A DNA stretch of 64,000 nt from Paenarthrobacter sp. JL.01a. GTDB taxonomy: Bacteria > Actinomycetota > Actinomycetes > Actinomycetales > Micrococcaceae. Under the pieces are notes generated by a model. That model worked only from the letters and a program-made list of their open reading frames with translations, did not search any database and was not told the DNA's origin. Position numbers and translations under genes: made by a program. Positions within the stretch are counted from its first letter, which is position 1; the number at the start of each line of letters is the position of its first letter. Of this stretch, positions 33,314 through 44,281 are shown in pieces. Location: assembly GCF_025452095.1 (NCBI RefSeq), contig NZ_CP104877.1, forward strand, positions 1,302,001-1,366,000, read 5' to 3'.

Positions 33314-34708
33314 GTGGCTATTTCTGAGCAACTGCCCGCAATGGTTTCCGACGGGGAAAGTGCAGCTACCTCTCGCGCCAAGCGGGTCCCACAAAAAGCG
33401 CGGGCGGCAACGTCCGCCACGGGCCGCAGCTATGTGATCGATACCTCCGTCCTGCTTTCCGATCCCCACGCATTGTTGCGGTTCGCCGAGCACGAGGTCA
33501 TCGTTCCCATCGTGGTAATCAGCGAGCTCGAAGGAAAACGCCACGATCCCGAATTGGGCTATTTCGCCCGGAAAGCCTTGCGTCTCCTGGACGACCTCCG
33601 GATCGAACATGGGGGACTGGACCGGGCCATTCCGCTGGGCAAAGACGGCGGACTCCTCAGGGTCGAGATGAACCACATCTCCCCGGACGTCCTCCCTGCC
33701 GGTTTCCGCGGGGGCGACAACGACAGCAGGATCCTGGCTGTGGCCAAGAACCTGGCCAACGAGGGCCACAACGTCACAGTGGTGTCCAAGGACCTCCCTA
33801 TGCGGGTCAAGGCCTCGGCCATGGGTCTGCAAGCAGACGAGTACCGCAATGAACTCGTCAAGGACTCCGGGTGGACCGGCATGGCTGAGATTGAAGCCAA
33901 CGACGACGAAATCACCACGCTCTACGGGCACGAGCCGGTCTTCATACCGGCGGCGGCCGAACTTCCCGTCAACACCGGGCTGGTCCTTCTCTCCAACCGG
34001 GGCTCCGCTTTGGGCCGCGTTGGGGCGGACAAGCAGGTCCGTCTGGTCAAGGGCGATCGGGACGTCTTCGGTCTCCACGGCCGCTCAGCCGAGCAACGGC
34101 TGGCCATCGACATGCTGATGGATCCTTCGGTGGGCATCGTGTCCATCGGCGGACGGGCAGGCACCGGAAAGTCTGCCCTTGCCCTCTGTGCGGGCCTGGA
34201 AGCTGTGCTGGAACGCCGGGAGCACCGCAAGGTGGTGGTCTTCCGGCCGCTCTACGCTGTGGGCGGCCAGGAACTGGGGTACCTGCCGGGATCCGAGTCG
34301 GAAAAGATGAACCCGTGGGCGCAGGCCGTGTTCGACACCCTCGGCGCCCTGGTCAGCCAGGAAGTCGTGGAAGAAGTCATGGACCGCGGCATGCTTGAGG
34401 TCCTTCCGTTGACCCACATCCGCGGGCGTTCGCTGCATGACGCTTTCGTCATCGTGGATGAGGCACAGTCGCTGGAGAAGAACGTCCTCCTCACAGTGAT
34501 GAGCCGCATCGGCCAGAACTCCAAGATCGTCCTCACCCACGATGTCGCCCAGCGCGACAACCTCCGGGTGGGGCGGCACGATGGCGTGGCTGCAGTGGTG
34601 GAGACCCTCAAGGGACATCCGCTCTTCGGTCACATCACGCTGACCCGCTCCGAACGGTCGCCGATCGCGGCCCTCGTGACGGAGCTTCTGGAAGGGGCGG
34701 AAATCTAA
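33314..34708 (+). CDS. phoH2: PhoH2: PIN domain-PhoH ATPase fusion
   Basis: Two-domain protein of 464 residues. The N-terminal PIN nuclease domain begins [13 protein letters not shown] near residue 38 with further acidic residues ([21 protein letters not shown]). The PhoH helicase-like ATPase follows: Walker [10 protein letters not shown] with K286 and Walker [12 protein letters not shown] near residue 380. Mycobacterial PhoH2 is an ATP-dependent, sequence-specific RNA unwinding and cleaving enzyme, controlled by a small upstream antitoxin gene (phoAT); no convincing counterpart is seen here. GTG 33314 has GGAG 6 nt upstream. Confidence 0.93.
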   Translation: MAISEQLPAMVSDGESAATSRAKRVPQKARAATSATGRSYVIDTSVLLSDPHALLRFAEHEVIVPIVVISELEGKRHDPELGYFARKALRLLDDLRIEHGGLDRAIPLGKDGGLLRVEMNHISPDVLPAGFRGGDNDSRILAVAKNLANEGHNVTVVSKDLPMRVKASAMGLQADEYRNELVKDSGWTGMAEIEANDDEITTLYGHEPVFIPAAAELPVNTGLVLLSNRGSALGRVGADKQVRLVKGDRDVFGLHGRSAEQRLAIDMLMDPSVGIVSIGGRAGTGKSALALCAGLEAVLERREHRKVVVFRPLYAVGGQELGYLPGSESEKMNPWAQAVFDTLGALVSQEVVEEVMDRGMLEVLPLTHIRGRSLHDAFVIVDEAQSLEKNVLLTVMSRIGQNSKIVLTHDVAQRDNLRVGRHDGVAAVVETLKGHPLFGHITLTRSERSPIAALVTELLEGAEI

Positions 34709-34727
34709 GCTGTTGTTGCCCGCTCGT

Positions 34728-34757
34728 GGCCGTGGTCCGGTTCGCCGGACCACGGCC
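34728..34757. terminator. Bidirectional hairpin between phoH2 and acetyltransferase
   Basis: Perfect 13-bp stem (34728-34740 with 34745-34757) closed by a TTCG tetraloop, between two converging genes; CTT follows on the plus strand. Confidence 0.75.
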
Positions 34758-34765
34758 CTTCGGCG

Positions 34766-35410
34766 TCAAAGCCCCAGGTAGGCTTTCAGTCCTTCGTGGC
34801 CCTGTACCTGGAGGGTCCAGTCGGGGCGTTTGAAGGTGGCAGGGGTGAGACGGACCCTTTGGACTTCCTCCACCTTGTCGCCCCAGCCATCGCGGAAGAC
34901 GCCGTTGGGTTCATAGCCAAGGCTTGTGGAGACACCCAGCGATTTCCCGTTCCAGACGGCTGCGTCGGATTCGGCCACTTCGGCGTCCAGATAGTCGAAC
35001 GCAAAGCTCACGACGGCGGCACGCATCTCCTTGCCGAAGCCCTGGCCCTGCGCGGACTGCTTGAGCCAGGAGCCGGTACTGACGGTCCTGAGGGTCTTGA
35101 AGTTCTTGGCCCCAAGGTCCTGGACGCCCAGGAATTCGTCATCGTTCCAGACCGCGAGGAGGAGGGTCCAATCGTCCTTTGTGAAGTTGCCGCGGCAGCG
35201 CCAGTACCACTGGGCCATGTTGGGGGCCAGCTCGTCCGCCGGCATCTCGGCCCAAGGCATGCTGAAGGGGCTCTTGCCGGGTTCGTGGATGCCGGACCTG
35301 GCCGCGTCCACGGCGGCGGGGATGTCGTCGTCGAGAATCGGACGGACAGTCAACCGCGGGGTGGTGAGGGTGAGTCCGAACGGGGGCCATATGTCTGCCA
35401 GCGATGTCAT
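34766..35410 (-). CDS. RimJ/RimL-type GNAT acetyltransferase
   Basis: 214-residue GNAT enzyme: RLTVRPILDDDIPAAVDAA start typical of RimJ/RimL proteins, WLKQSAQGQGFGKEMRAAVVSFAFDYL as the acetyl-CoA motif (Q-x-x-G-x-G) and NGKSLGVSTSLGYEPNG as the motif B end. Target unknown. ATG 35410 is 6 nt after TAGGCT on the minus strand (35422-35417), so it is probably transcribed alone as a leaderless mRNA rather than with the gene upstream. Confidence 0.85.
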   Translation of the reverse strand: MTSLADIWPPFGLTLTTPRLTVRPILDDDIPAAVDAARSGIHEPGKSPFSMPWAEMPADELAPNMAQWYWRCRGNFTKDDWTLLLAVWNDDEFLGVQDLGAKNFKTLRTVSTGSWLKQSAQGQGFGKEMRAAVVSFAFDYLDAEVAESDAAVWNGKSLGVSTSLGYEPNGVFRDGWGDKVEEVQRVRLTPATFKRPDWTLQVQGHEGLKAYLGL

Positions 35411-35422
35411 CGCCGTAGCCTA
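35411..35422 (-). promoter_or_regulatory. Leaderless promoter of RimJ/RimL-type gene
   Basis: Minus-strand TAGGCT (35422-35417), 6 nt ACGGCG, ATG 35410. Confidence 0.5.
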
Positions 35423-35443
35423 ACCCGAAAAGCCGGAGAGCCC

Positions 35444-36205
35444 TCAGGCGGCCGGCCCTATGTCCCAGGGAATGTGGCGGCGGACATCCGTCAGGTTCAT
35501 CGACTCGGCCAGGAACAGGTCGTCCAGCATGTACTCGTCCACCCCCAGGATCTTCAGCCAATGGCCCACACCGGACGTATCGCCGTCCAGGCTTTGGCTG
35601 GCAACGCATACCCCCGTTCCGGCGTCGATCCTGATCAATGTCCTTCCGGGGTGAACCAGGGGTTGGGCGGGATCTGACGGTACATGGGTCCTGCTTGGAG
35701 TCACGATGGTTTCCAAGGCCGGACGGCCTTCGTGATCCACTGTGCGGGGCTCTTCGAAAAAGACGCGGTTGGTGTCGGGGAACTCGAGGGGAACGGGAGA
35801 ATTTCCTGCCAGCTCAACGGGATCCAATGCTGCGGCGAGGCGACCGTTACCGAAGGAAGGTTCTCCGTAGAGAGCCTCGGGACGACGTCGGACCAGCCCG
35901 GCGTCGTCGTAAACAGGGGTCACCAGGTGCGCGGGAAGCAGCCAGGAGCGGCGTGTGGCGCTGACGTACATGTCATCCCGGGAGTCGTTGATACCGGTGG
36001 TGCTGTGCAGCAACTGCCCATCGCATGTCTCGAGGCGGAGGGCTCCGGGGCGACGAAGCCAGGCTCTGACAATGTCGGCTCCGGTTCCAGGCCGCTCAAG
36101 GTACTCAAACCGCAGGGTTGTCCATTTCCATGGCGAAGAGCGGCATAGATTCCGGAATGTGGAGGACAAGTCAAAGCCCTGTACATCTGCACTGTAGCGC
36201 CCCAT
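35444..36205 (-). CDS. Hypothetical protein, no family recognised
   Basis: 253 residues, soluble-looking, without signal peptide or membrane span. I do not recognise its family. It is rich in Arg, Asp and Pro, has an SRDDMYVSATRRSWLLPAHL segment near residue 75 and alternates short beta-type stretches (GRTLIRIDAGTGVCVASQSLDG), which could suggest a beta-rich fold. Start ATG 36205 is preferred to GTG 36211 because TAAACT (36217-36212) then lies exactly 6 nt upstream. It is divergent from the prepilin peptidase gene, with 61 bp between their start codons. Confidence 0.65.
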   Translation of the reverse strand: MGRYSADVQGFDLSSTFRNLCRSSPWKWTTLRFEYLERPGTGADIVRAWLRRPGALRLETCDGQLLHSTTGINDSRDDMYVSATRRSWLLPAHLVTPVYDDAGLVRRRPEALYGEPSFGNGRLAAALDPVELAGNSPVPLEFPDTNRVFFEEPRTVDHEGRPALETIVTPSRTHVPSDPAQPLVHPGRTLIRIDAGTGVCVASQSLDGDTSGVGHWLKILGVDEYMLDDLFLAESMNLTDVRRHIPWDIGPAA

Positions 36206-36260
36206 ATCCACAGTTTACCCAGACGTTCAAGCGGGCTGGACGGGCAAATCGGGGTAGCAT
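36206..36260. promoter_or_regulatory. Back-to-back leaderless promoters
   Basis: Minus strand: TAAACT (36217-36212) 6 nt before ATG 36205. Plus strand: TAGCAT (36255-36260) 6 nt before GTG 36267. Their -35 regions overlap in 36218-36254. Confidence 0.5.
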
Positions 36261-36266
36261 CCGAGG

Positions 36267-36818
36267 GTGATCCGGCGACTATCCGAACTCTGGTCAGACA
36301 GCCCTTTGGCGTTCTGGCTGTTGGCGGCTGCGTGCCTATATTTCGTGGTGATGGCGGTCAGGCTCACCGTCATAGACATCCGAAGCCACCTGCTGCCGAA
36401 CCGGATCGTGCTCCCGTCCTACGGCGTGGCGGGAGTGTTGTTGCTGGCCGCTGCTGTGTCGAAAGCCGTCCCGGATGCGGGAGTGGGGCACCCGGCCACG
36501 GCGGCACTGTTCGGAGTGCCGGGCCTGGCAGCACTGGCCGGCGGCGCGGTTCTGTGGTTTTTCTACTTTGTCCTGCGGTTCATCCATCCGCCCGGGATGG
36601 GCTTTGGGGATGTGAAGCTGGCCGGAGTGCTGGGGCTTTACCTTGGTTACCTCGGTTGGAGCCATGTCTTCGCGGGCACCTTTGCGGCGTTCCTCCTGGG
36701 CGGGCTGTGGAGCCTGGTAGTCCTGGCTACGCGTCGGGGGACACTTCGCTCGGCGATCCCGTTCGGCCCCTTCATGCTCGCCGGTGCGGCCGCCGCAATG
36801 GTGCTGCTGCCCGCATGA
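36267..36818 (+). CDS. Prepilin peptidase, A24 family, short form
   Basis: Membrane aspartyl protease, 183 residues with six or so spans. The two catalytic aspartates are visible in TVIDIRSHLLPNRIV (residue ~31) and in the GxGD motif GMGFGDVKLAGVLG (~110). It lacks the N-terminal methyltransferase domain of PilD, resembling TadV/CpaA peptidases for Flp pilins or archaeal-type signal peptidases. No tad/flp or pilin genes are nearby, so its substrates are encoded elsewhere. GTG 36267 fits a leaderless promoter. Confidence 0.88.
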   Translation: MIRRLSELWSDSPLAFWLLAAACLYFVVMAVRLTVIDIRSHLLPNRIVLPSYGVAGVLLLAAAVSKAVPDAGVGHPATAALFGVPGLAALAGGAVLWFFYFVLRFIHPPGMGFGDVKLAGVLGLYLGYLGWSHVFAGTFAAFLLGGLWSLVVLATRRGTLRSAIPFGPFMLAGAAAAMVLLPA

Positions 36819-36883
36819 GACTAGCCTGTCAGCAAGGCTGCAACAGCGGCAGGATCGAGAATTCTTGTGAGGAACGCTGACCC

Positions 36884-37357
36884 ATGGGTGCACCGGATTT
36901 CGTGTTGAAACTGCGGGAGAAGATTGGGCATGACCCTCTGTGGCTCCCGGCCGTCCGGGGTGTGGTCTTAGACGACGAAGGCAGGGTGCTGCTGGGCCAA
37001 CGGGCCGACAACGGGCACTGGGCCCTCATTACGGGAATGCTGGAGCCGGGGGAGCATCCGGCACCGGGGCTGGTGCGCGAAATCTTCGAGGAAACAGCGG
37101 TGGTGGCAGAGACAGAGCGGATCGTCGGCGTCGGCGTTGTTGGTCCGGTGACCTTCCCCAATGGTGACGTCTGCGACTTCCTGGACATCATCTTCCGCTG
37201 CAGGTATGTCTCCGGAGACGCCAGGGTCAACGACGACGAGTCCCTTGCGGTGGGATGGTTTGCTCTGGACGAACTTCCCGACATGAGCGCCGGGAACCTT
37301 GAAGCCATCCGGCTTGCCACGGAGCCCGAGGGCCCCGTGGCGTACCAGACTGAGTAG
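36884..37357 (+). CDS. Nudix hydrolase
   Basis: 157-residue Nudix protein. The box occupies residues ~51-73: GMLEPGEHPAPGLVREIFEETAVV, with the catalytic REIFEE glutamates intact and the final conserved Gly replaced by Ala, a common variation. The N-terminal KLREKIGHDPLWLPAVRGVV is seen in a subfamily acting on NAD-like or ADP-sugar substrates, but the substrate cannot be fixed from sequence. It lies 65 nt after the prepilin peptidase gene and converges on the MFS pump gene. Confidence 0.88.
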   Translation: MGAPDFVLKLREKIGHDPLWLPAVRGVVLDDEGRVLLGQRADNGHWALITGMLEPGEHPAPGLVREIFEETAVVAETERIVGVGVVGPVTFPNGDVCDFLDIIFRCRYVSGDARVNDDESLAVGWFALDELPDMSAGNLEAIRLATEPEGPVAYQTE

Positions 37358-37376
37358 CGCGGGCTCAGCAACCTGC

Positions 37377-39655
<2,279 letters not shown>

Positions 39656-39664
39656 AAAGTAAAG

Positions 39665-39693
39665 TTTTGCACCCTAGACCTCAAAGTGCAAAA
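39665..39693 (-). promoter_or_regulatory. Predicted TetR operator and promoter
   Basis: Perfect 8-bp arms TTTTGCAC (39665-39672) and GTGCAAAA (39686-39693) with 13 bp between; the minus-strand -10 box TAGGGT (39676-39671) overlaps it. Confidence 0.65.
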
Positions 39694-39700
39694 TCCTTCT

Positions 39701-39765
39701 GGAGTTTTTGTACACCTAATGACCCTAAAGAGGCTTCTTAAGGGCGTTAGGTGTACAAAAACTCC
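39701..39765. repeat. Perfect 19-bp inverted repeat upstream of tetR
   Basis: 39701-39719 is the exact reverse complement of 39747-39765 (arms contain TTTTTGTACACC). The 27-bp centre is itself partly self-complementary (CCCTAAAG...CTTAAGGG). It is AT-rich compared with its surroundings. It could be a second operator, a hairpin, or a small mobile-element remnant; no transposase or target duplication was seen. Confidence 0.7.
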
Positions 39766-39767
39766 GG

Positions 39768-39819
39768 GCACGACGACGGCCGGCACCTTCCGTGGGAAAG
39801 GTGCCGGCCGTCGTCGTGC
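39768..39819 (-). terminator. Terminator of fumC
   Basis: Perfect 22-bp stem (39768-39789 with 39798-39819) with an 8-nt loop, 20 nt past the fumC stop; the minus strand continues CCGGAGTTTTTG. Confidence 0.8.
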
Positions 39820-39839
39820 TTTGGGTCTTGCTCCGGCAG

Positions 39840-41267
39840 TTAGGCCTTGTGGGCCGGGGACGTCATGGTGGTGACGTCGAGGGCCTTGTCGAGGTCAGCC
39901 TCGGAAACCTTGCCTTCGCCTTCACCGACGAAGCCGAGCTTCTCGGTGGCCTGGCGGATGGTCAGGCCTTCCTTGACGGCGATCTTGGCGATCTTGGCAG
40001 CGTTTTCGTAGCCGATGTACTTGTTCAGCGGCGTCACGATGGACGGAGAAGCCTCGGCCAGGAAGCGGGCGCGCTCCACGTTGGCGGTGATGCCGTCAAT
40101 CATCTTGTCGGCCATGACGCGGCTGGTGTTGGCCAGCAGGCGGATGGACTCGAGCAGGTTGGCGGCCATGACGGGAATGCCGACGTTGAGCTCGAAGGCG
40201 CCGTTGGTGCCGGACCAGGCGATGGCGGTGTCGTTGCCGATAACCTGTGCGCAGACCATGATGGACGCTTCGCAGATGACCGGGTTGACCTTGCCGGGCA
40301 TGATCGAGGACCCCGGCTGCAGGTCGGGGATGGCGATTTCGCCGAGGCCGGTGTTGGGGCCAGAACCCATCCAGCGGAGGTCGTTGTTGATCTTCATGAA
40401 GGAGATCGCGATGTTGCGCAGCTGGCTGGACCCTTCGATGAGGCCGTCGCGGTTGGCCTGGGCCTCGAAGTGGTCGCGGGCTTCGGTCAGCGGCAGGCCA
40501 GTGTCGGCTGCGAGGAGTTCGATGACGCGCTCCGGGAAGCCGGCCGGGGTGTTGATGCCGGTTCCGACGGCGGTGCCACCAAGGGGAACTTCGGCAACGC
40601 GGGGGAGGGCTGCGTTGATGCGCTCAATGCCGTAGCGCACCTGTGCTGCGTAGCCGCCGAATTCCTGGCCAAGGGTGACCGGCGTGGCATCCATGAGGTG
40701 CGTACGGCCGGACTTGACGACGTCCTTGAACTCCACGGCCTTGCGGTCCAGGGAAGCTGCCAGGTACTCAAGGGCCGGGATCAGGTCGTTGATCAGGGCC
40801 GAGGTGGCGGCAACGTGGACGGACGTCGGGAAGACGTCGTTGGAGGACTGCGAAGCGTTGACGTGGTCGTTGGGGTGGACCACCTTGTCGCTGCCGGCAG
40901 CGGAGAGGGCGCGGGAGGCCAACTCGGCGATGACCTCGTTGGTGTTCATGTTGGAGGACGTGCCCGAGCCGGTCTGGAAGACGTCAATCGGGAAGTCGCC
41001 GTCGTACTTGCCGGTTGCAACCTCATCGGCTGCTGCGGCGATGGCCTCGGCGAGCTCGCCATCGAGCACCCCCAGCTCAGCGTTCGCCAATGCGGCTGCC
41101 TTCTTCACCCGGGCAAGGGCTTCAATGTGGGTGCGCTCAAGCGTCTTGCCGGAGATGGGGAAGTTCTCCACAGCACGCTGCGTCTGGGCGCGGTACAGGG
41201 CGTTCACGGGGACGCGAACTTCGCCCATCGTGTCATGTTCAATACGGAACTCAGTGGTGGAAGTCAT
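39840..41267 (-). CDS. fumC: Class II fumarate hydratase
   Basis: Iron-independent fumarase of the TCA cycle, 475 residues. The superfamily signature [11 protein letters not shown] is present, along with [15 protein letters not shown] and the [16 protein letters not shown] catalytic-region block. Length is normal. ATG 41267 is 6 nt after TAAGCT, the same hexamer and geometry as the thiolase promoter, and it has no ribosome site. Monocistronic, ended by a very stable hairpin. Confidence 0.97.
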   Translation of the reverse strand: MTSTTEFRIEHDTMGEVRVPVNALYRAQTQRAVENFPISGKTLERTHIEALARVKKAAALANAELGVLDGELAEAIAAAADEVATGKYDGDFPIDVFQTGSGTSSNMNTNEVIAELASRALSAAGSDKVVHPNDHVNASQSSNDVFPTSVHVAATSALINDLIPALEYLAASLDRKAVEFKDVVKSGRTHLMDATPVTLGQEFGGYAAQVRYGIERINAALPRVAEVPLGGTAVGTGINTPAGFPERVIELLAADTGLPLTEARDHFEAQANRDGLIEGSSQLRNIAISFMKINNDLRWMGSGPNTGLGEIAIPDLQPGSSIMPGKVNPVICEASIMVCAQVIGNDTAIAWSGTNGAFELNVGIPVMAANLLESIRLLANTSRVMADKMIDGITANVERARFLAEASPSIVTPLNKYIGYENAAKIAKIAVKEGLTIRQATEKLGFVGEGEGKVSEADLDKALDVTTMTSPAHKA

Positions 41268-41279
41268 GGGGCTAGCTTA
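41268..41279 (-). promoter_or_regulatory. Leaderless promoter of fumC
   Basis: Minus-strand TAAGCT (41279-41274), 6 nt AGCCCC, ATG 41267. Confidence 0.55.
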
Positions 41280-41320
41280 TGGCGATTGGACGCCTCACAA
41301 AAACCCGCAGGGGAGTGCTA

Positions 41321-41348
41321 CGTGCCCCGGCCAGGTGGCCGGGGCACG
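41321..41348 (-). terminator. Hairpin after carbonic anhydrase gene
   Basis: Perfect 12-bp stem (41321-41332 with 41337-41348), 4-nt loop; no T tract, as often in high-GC genomes. Confidence 0.6.
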
Positions 41349-41353
41349 TCTTC

Positions 41354-41968
41354 CTAGAGCTCGCCGATCGCGGAAACAAGGGCAGCTTGGCCCTCGCCGA
41401 GTTTGTAGGAGAGGCCGATGACGGCCACGCGCCCATCCTCAATGGCGTCGGAAATCACACGTGAGCTGTCCGCGAGCCGTTCAGCGGTCTGCTTGACGTG
41501 CTCCACCACCATGTCGTTGACGTCCTCCTGGCCGTTGCGCTTGGCGGTGAGGACCGAGGGGGTGATGCGCTCAACGAGGTCGCGGATGAAGCCCGGGGGC
41601 ATTTCACCGGTTTCCACTGCGCCCTTCGTGGCTGTCACGGCGCCGCAGCTGTCGTGGCCGAGGATGGCGATCAGGGGAACCTTGAGTTCGCTGATGCTGT
41701 ACTCGAGCGAACCCAGGACGGCGTCATCGATCACCTGACCGGCCGTGCGCACCACGAAGGCATCACCCAGGCCGAGGTCGAAGATGATCTCTGCCGCAAG
41801 CCGTGAATCCGCACAGCCGAAGATCACGGCAAAGGGGTTCTGGCCCTCAAGCAGGGACGAGCGGCGGGAAGCATCCTGGTTCGGATGCCGGGATTCGCCG
41901 GAAACAAATCGTTCATTGCCCTCGCGGAGGCGTTGCCAGGCCAGGGCTGGAGTCAGTTTAGTAGGCAC
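41354..41968 (-). CDS. Beta-class carbonic anhydrase
   Basis: Hydrates CO2 to bicarbonate in the cytoplasm. Zinc ligands C52, H105 and C108 are in FGCADSRLAAE and ILGHDSCGAV, with the D54/R56 dyad; 204 residues is typical. Bicarbonate supply for carboxylases is the usual role. GTG 41968 lies 6 nt after TAAAGT (41980-41975), which overlaps the last codon of the DUF4245 gene upstream, so this gene has its own promoter besides possible read-through. Confidence 0.93.
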   Translation of the reverse strand: MPTKLTPALAWQRLREGNERFVSGESRHPNQDASRRSSLLEGQNPFAVIFGCADSRLAAEIIFDLGLGDAFVVRTAGQVIDDAVLGSLEYSISELKVPLIAILGHDSCGAVTATKGAVETGEMPPGFIRDLVERITPSVLTAKRNGQEDVNDMVVEHVKQTAERLADSSRVISDAIEDGRVAVIGLSYKLGEGQAALVSAIGEL

Positions 41969-41977
41969 CTTATTACT

Positions 41978-42685
41978 TTACGGTGCAGGCGTTGCGGGCT
42001 GTGAAACTGTTGCGCTGCTTTGAGCCGATGGTGACACGGTCGCCGTCGCCTGGTCTGCGGACTTCACGACGGCGGCGGCCAGCGTCGCGAATTCCTCAAG
42101 GCTTGCCGTGCCGCTCAGGATGATGGTGGTGCCCTTGTACTCAAGGACCATGCTGCGCTTTTCCTTGCCGGAGTCGCGCAGTTCCCAATCCTGCCCACCG
42201 GCATTGCGGGTACCGGTCACCGGGAGGTTGCCGGTCTGTTGCAGGGTCCAGGTGGGATTGGCTTTATTGGTCTGGGTGAGGCCGATGAAGGCTTCCTTTG
42301 GAGTGAGGAAACCAACCTCCCAGGTGGGGACGCCCGTTCCGCTTCCCGACTCCCAGCGGGCGTAATTCGGGCGGAATGTGTCGCCCGTATCCGGCGTCAC
42401 GGGTGTGAATCCCGCCACACCTTCGGCGTTTTTGGCGATGGAAGCCACGTCAATGGCGGGCCTGAAGCCCTCACCCTTGGGTGCGGGATTCATCAATACG
42501 ATGGGCAGGAAAGCCAGTACGCAGACCAGAAGGGCGATGACCATGCCAATGACGGAGGCGTTGGCCCGTTTGGCAGCTTTCGCCGCAATCACGGGCTTGA
42601 AGGGGGCTTCCTGGGCATTGATGGGGTCGGCCGCCGCGGCTTCAGGTTGGTTAACGGCAGCGGACTTGTCCTGCGTTTCACTCAC
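41978..42685 (-). CDS. DUF4245 membrane protein
   Basis: 235 residues. A hydrophilic, Ala-rich cytoplasmic N-terminus (~1-40) is followed by one membrane span (~44-66, VIGMVIALLVCVLAFLPIVL) and an exported domain with the family features GFTPVTPDTGDTFRPNYARWES and VGFLTPKEAFIGLTQTN. Ser/Thr/Ala-rich C-terminal tail. Function unknown. It is divergent from glpX, a neighbourhood also found in mycobacteria. Start GTG 42685 is tentative because GAGGGG lies almost against it. Confidence 0.82.
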   Translation of the reverse strand: MSETQDKSAAVNQPEAAAADPINAQEAPFKPVIAAKAAKRANASVIGMVIALLVCVLAFLPIVLMNPAPKGEGFRPAIDVASIAKNAEGVAGFTPVTPDTGDTFRPNYARWESGSGTGVPTWEVGFLTPKEAFIGLTQTNKANPTWTLQQTGNLPVTGTRNAGGQDWELRDSGKEKRSMVLEYKGTTIILSGTASLEEFATLAAAVVKSADQATATVSPSAQSSATVSQPATPAP

Positions 42686-42871
42686 CCCTCAATGATCCCT
42701 TATTGGGGCAGGGAACACACATCGGGCAACCTCACCACCGGTATTGCGGCCGGTGGTCATTCAACCACCCTCAGTGGACGTGGCGACTATGATCGTTGGT
42801 AGAGGAACCCCGGGTTGCCTTTGTGCAACCTTGTCCGGTCCCGTGAATCGTCACTCGAAGAAGAGGTTCAA

Positions 42872-43909
42872 GTGTCTCCTGCACCAATGACCCAGCAGTA
42901 TTCCACGATTTCGCCGTCGCTCGCCGTCGGCATCGACGAACCCGACCGCAACCTTGCGCTTGAACTCGTCCGAGTCACCGAAGCCGCGGCTATTGCCGGT
43001 GGCCACTGGGTAGGCTTCGGCGACAAGAACAAAGCCGACGGCGCCGCCGTCGACGCCATGCGTTCGTTCCTTCACACCGTCCACTTCAACGGCGTCGTGG
43101 TGATTGGTGAAGGCGAAAAGGACGAAGCCCCCATGCTGTTCAACGGCGAACAGGTTGGCGACGGCACTGGTCCCGAGTGTGACGTTGCAGTCGACCCCAT
43201 CGATGGAACCCGCCTCACCGCGCTGGGCATCAACAACGCCCTGGCAGTGCTTGCAGTTGCCGAGCGCGGCTCAATGTTCGACCCCTCGGCTGTCTTCTAC
43301 ATGGAGAAGCTCGTCACGGGTCCCGAAGCTGCCGACATGGTGGACCTTCGCCTGCCCGTCAAGCAGAACCTGCACCTGATCGCCAAAGCCAAGGGCGTCA
43401 AGGTCAACCAGCTCAACGTCATGATCCTTGACCGTGACCGCCACCGTCCGCTGGTCGAAGAGATCCGCGAAGCCGGGGCACGCACCAAGTTCATCATGGA
43501 CGGCGACGTCGCAGGCGCCATCGCAGCTGCACGCTCGGGCACCGGCGTCGACGCCCTCATGGGCATCGGCGGCACGCCTGAAGGCATCGTTGCAGCGTGC
43601 GCCATCAAGTCCCTCGGCGGCGTTATCCAGGGCCGCCTTTGGCCGACGTCGGACGAAGAGAAGCAGAAGGCGATCGACGCCGGACACGACCTCGACCGTG
43701 TCCTGTCCACCAACGACCTCGTTACCTCGGACAACTGCTACTTCGCAGCCACCGGCATTACCGACGGCGACCTCCTGCGCGGCGTCCGCTACCAGAAGGA
43801 CCGTGTCCTGACGCAGTCCATCGTGATGCGTTCGAAGTCGGGCACAGTGCGCTTCGTTGATGCTGAGCACCACGCATCCAAGTGGGAGACGTACGCGCGC
43901 AAGGCCTAA
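42872..43909 (+). CDS. glpX: Class II fructose-1,6-bisphosphatase
   Basis: Gluconeogenic dephosphorylation of fructose-1,6-bisphosphate. The metal and substrate motifs GEGEKDEAPMLF (79-90) and DPIDGTRL (108-115) are intact, with the lithium-sensitive phosphatase fold; 345 residues. GTG 42872 has AAGAGG 6 nt upstream; ATG 42887 is a less likely alternative without a ribosome site. TATGAT at 42788-42793 may be its -10 box. In many actinobacteria this is the only FBPase. Confidence 0.95.
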   Translation: MSPAPMTQQYSTISPSLAVGIDEPDRNLALELVRVTEAAAIAGGHWVGFGDKNKADGAAVDAMRSFLHTVHFNGVVVIGEGEKDEAPMLFNGEQVGDGTGPECDVAVDPIDGTRLTALGINNALAVLAVAERGSMFDPSAVFYMEKLVTGPEAADMVDLRLPVKQNLHLIAKAKGVKVNQLNVMILDRDRHRPLVEEIREAGARTKFIMDGDVAGAIAAARSGTGVDALMGIGGTPEGIVAACAIKSLGGVIQGRLWPTSDEEKQKAIDAGHDLDRVLSTNDLVTSDNCYFAATGITDGDLLRGVRYQKDRVLTQSIVMRSKSGTVRFVDAEHHASKWETYARKA

Positions 43910-43924
43910 CCTCACCTGGCAACT

Positions 43925-44006
43925 GAAGGACGGCGGGCATCGCTCGGCGGCTATCTCCTCGTACCTCGTCGATCTGATGCCGCTTTCGCGATACCCGCCG
44001 TCCTTC
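43925..44006. repeat. Inverted repeat after glpX
   Basis: 43925-43943 pairs with 43988-44006 (18 of 19 positions) around 44 nt; CTTTG follows. It probably serves as the glpX terminator. Confidence 0.6.
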
Positions 44007-44281
44007 TTTGTGCCCGCCCGGCTTCGGCTTCGCGCATTTTTGGGTGGGGAGAGGTTTATGGGCGTGCCGCCACAACCTACTTTGCCGACGTGGGCAGCCG
44101 GACACGCGGCACATGGGTGAGTGCCCGACGTCGGGCTTTCCGGAGCGTGCCGATGCGTGTGCCGTCGCTACCTGTTTTGCCGCCGTGGGCCGCCGGACAC
44201 GCCGTAACCACCGGCGTGTCCCCTTCCGGGCGGGCCCAAAGTGGGTCGCAGAGGCACGCCACTCCACCAATACCGCCGCCC
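44007..44281. repeat. Convergent intergenic region made of degenerate repeats
   Basis: No gene seen. A 33-bp unit occurs at 44075-44107 and 44170-44202 (29 of 33 identical, period 95). The core CAAAGTRGGTYG appears on the minus strand at 44066-44084 and in weaker form at 44161-44179, and on the plus strand at 44237-44255. GGACACGCCG/CGGCGTGTCC (44195-44221) forms a 10-bp hairpin. The same core recurs at 15265-15360. Confidence 0.6.

Noticed and set aside
33120..33437. 105-codon frame upstream of and overlapping phoH2, a possible phoAT antitoxin
   Set aside because: TTG start without a ribosome site, composition unlike a coding region and no resemblance I can recognise; kept only as part of the leader-region finding.
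39701..39765. Terminal inverted repeats of a complete insertion sequence
   Set aside because: Only 27 bp lie between the arms, with no transposase and no visible target duplication.
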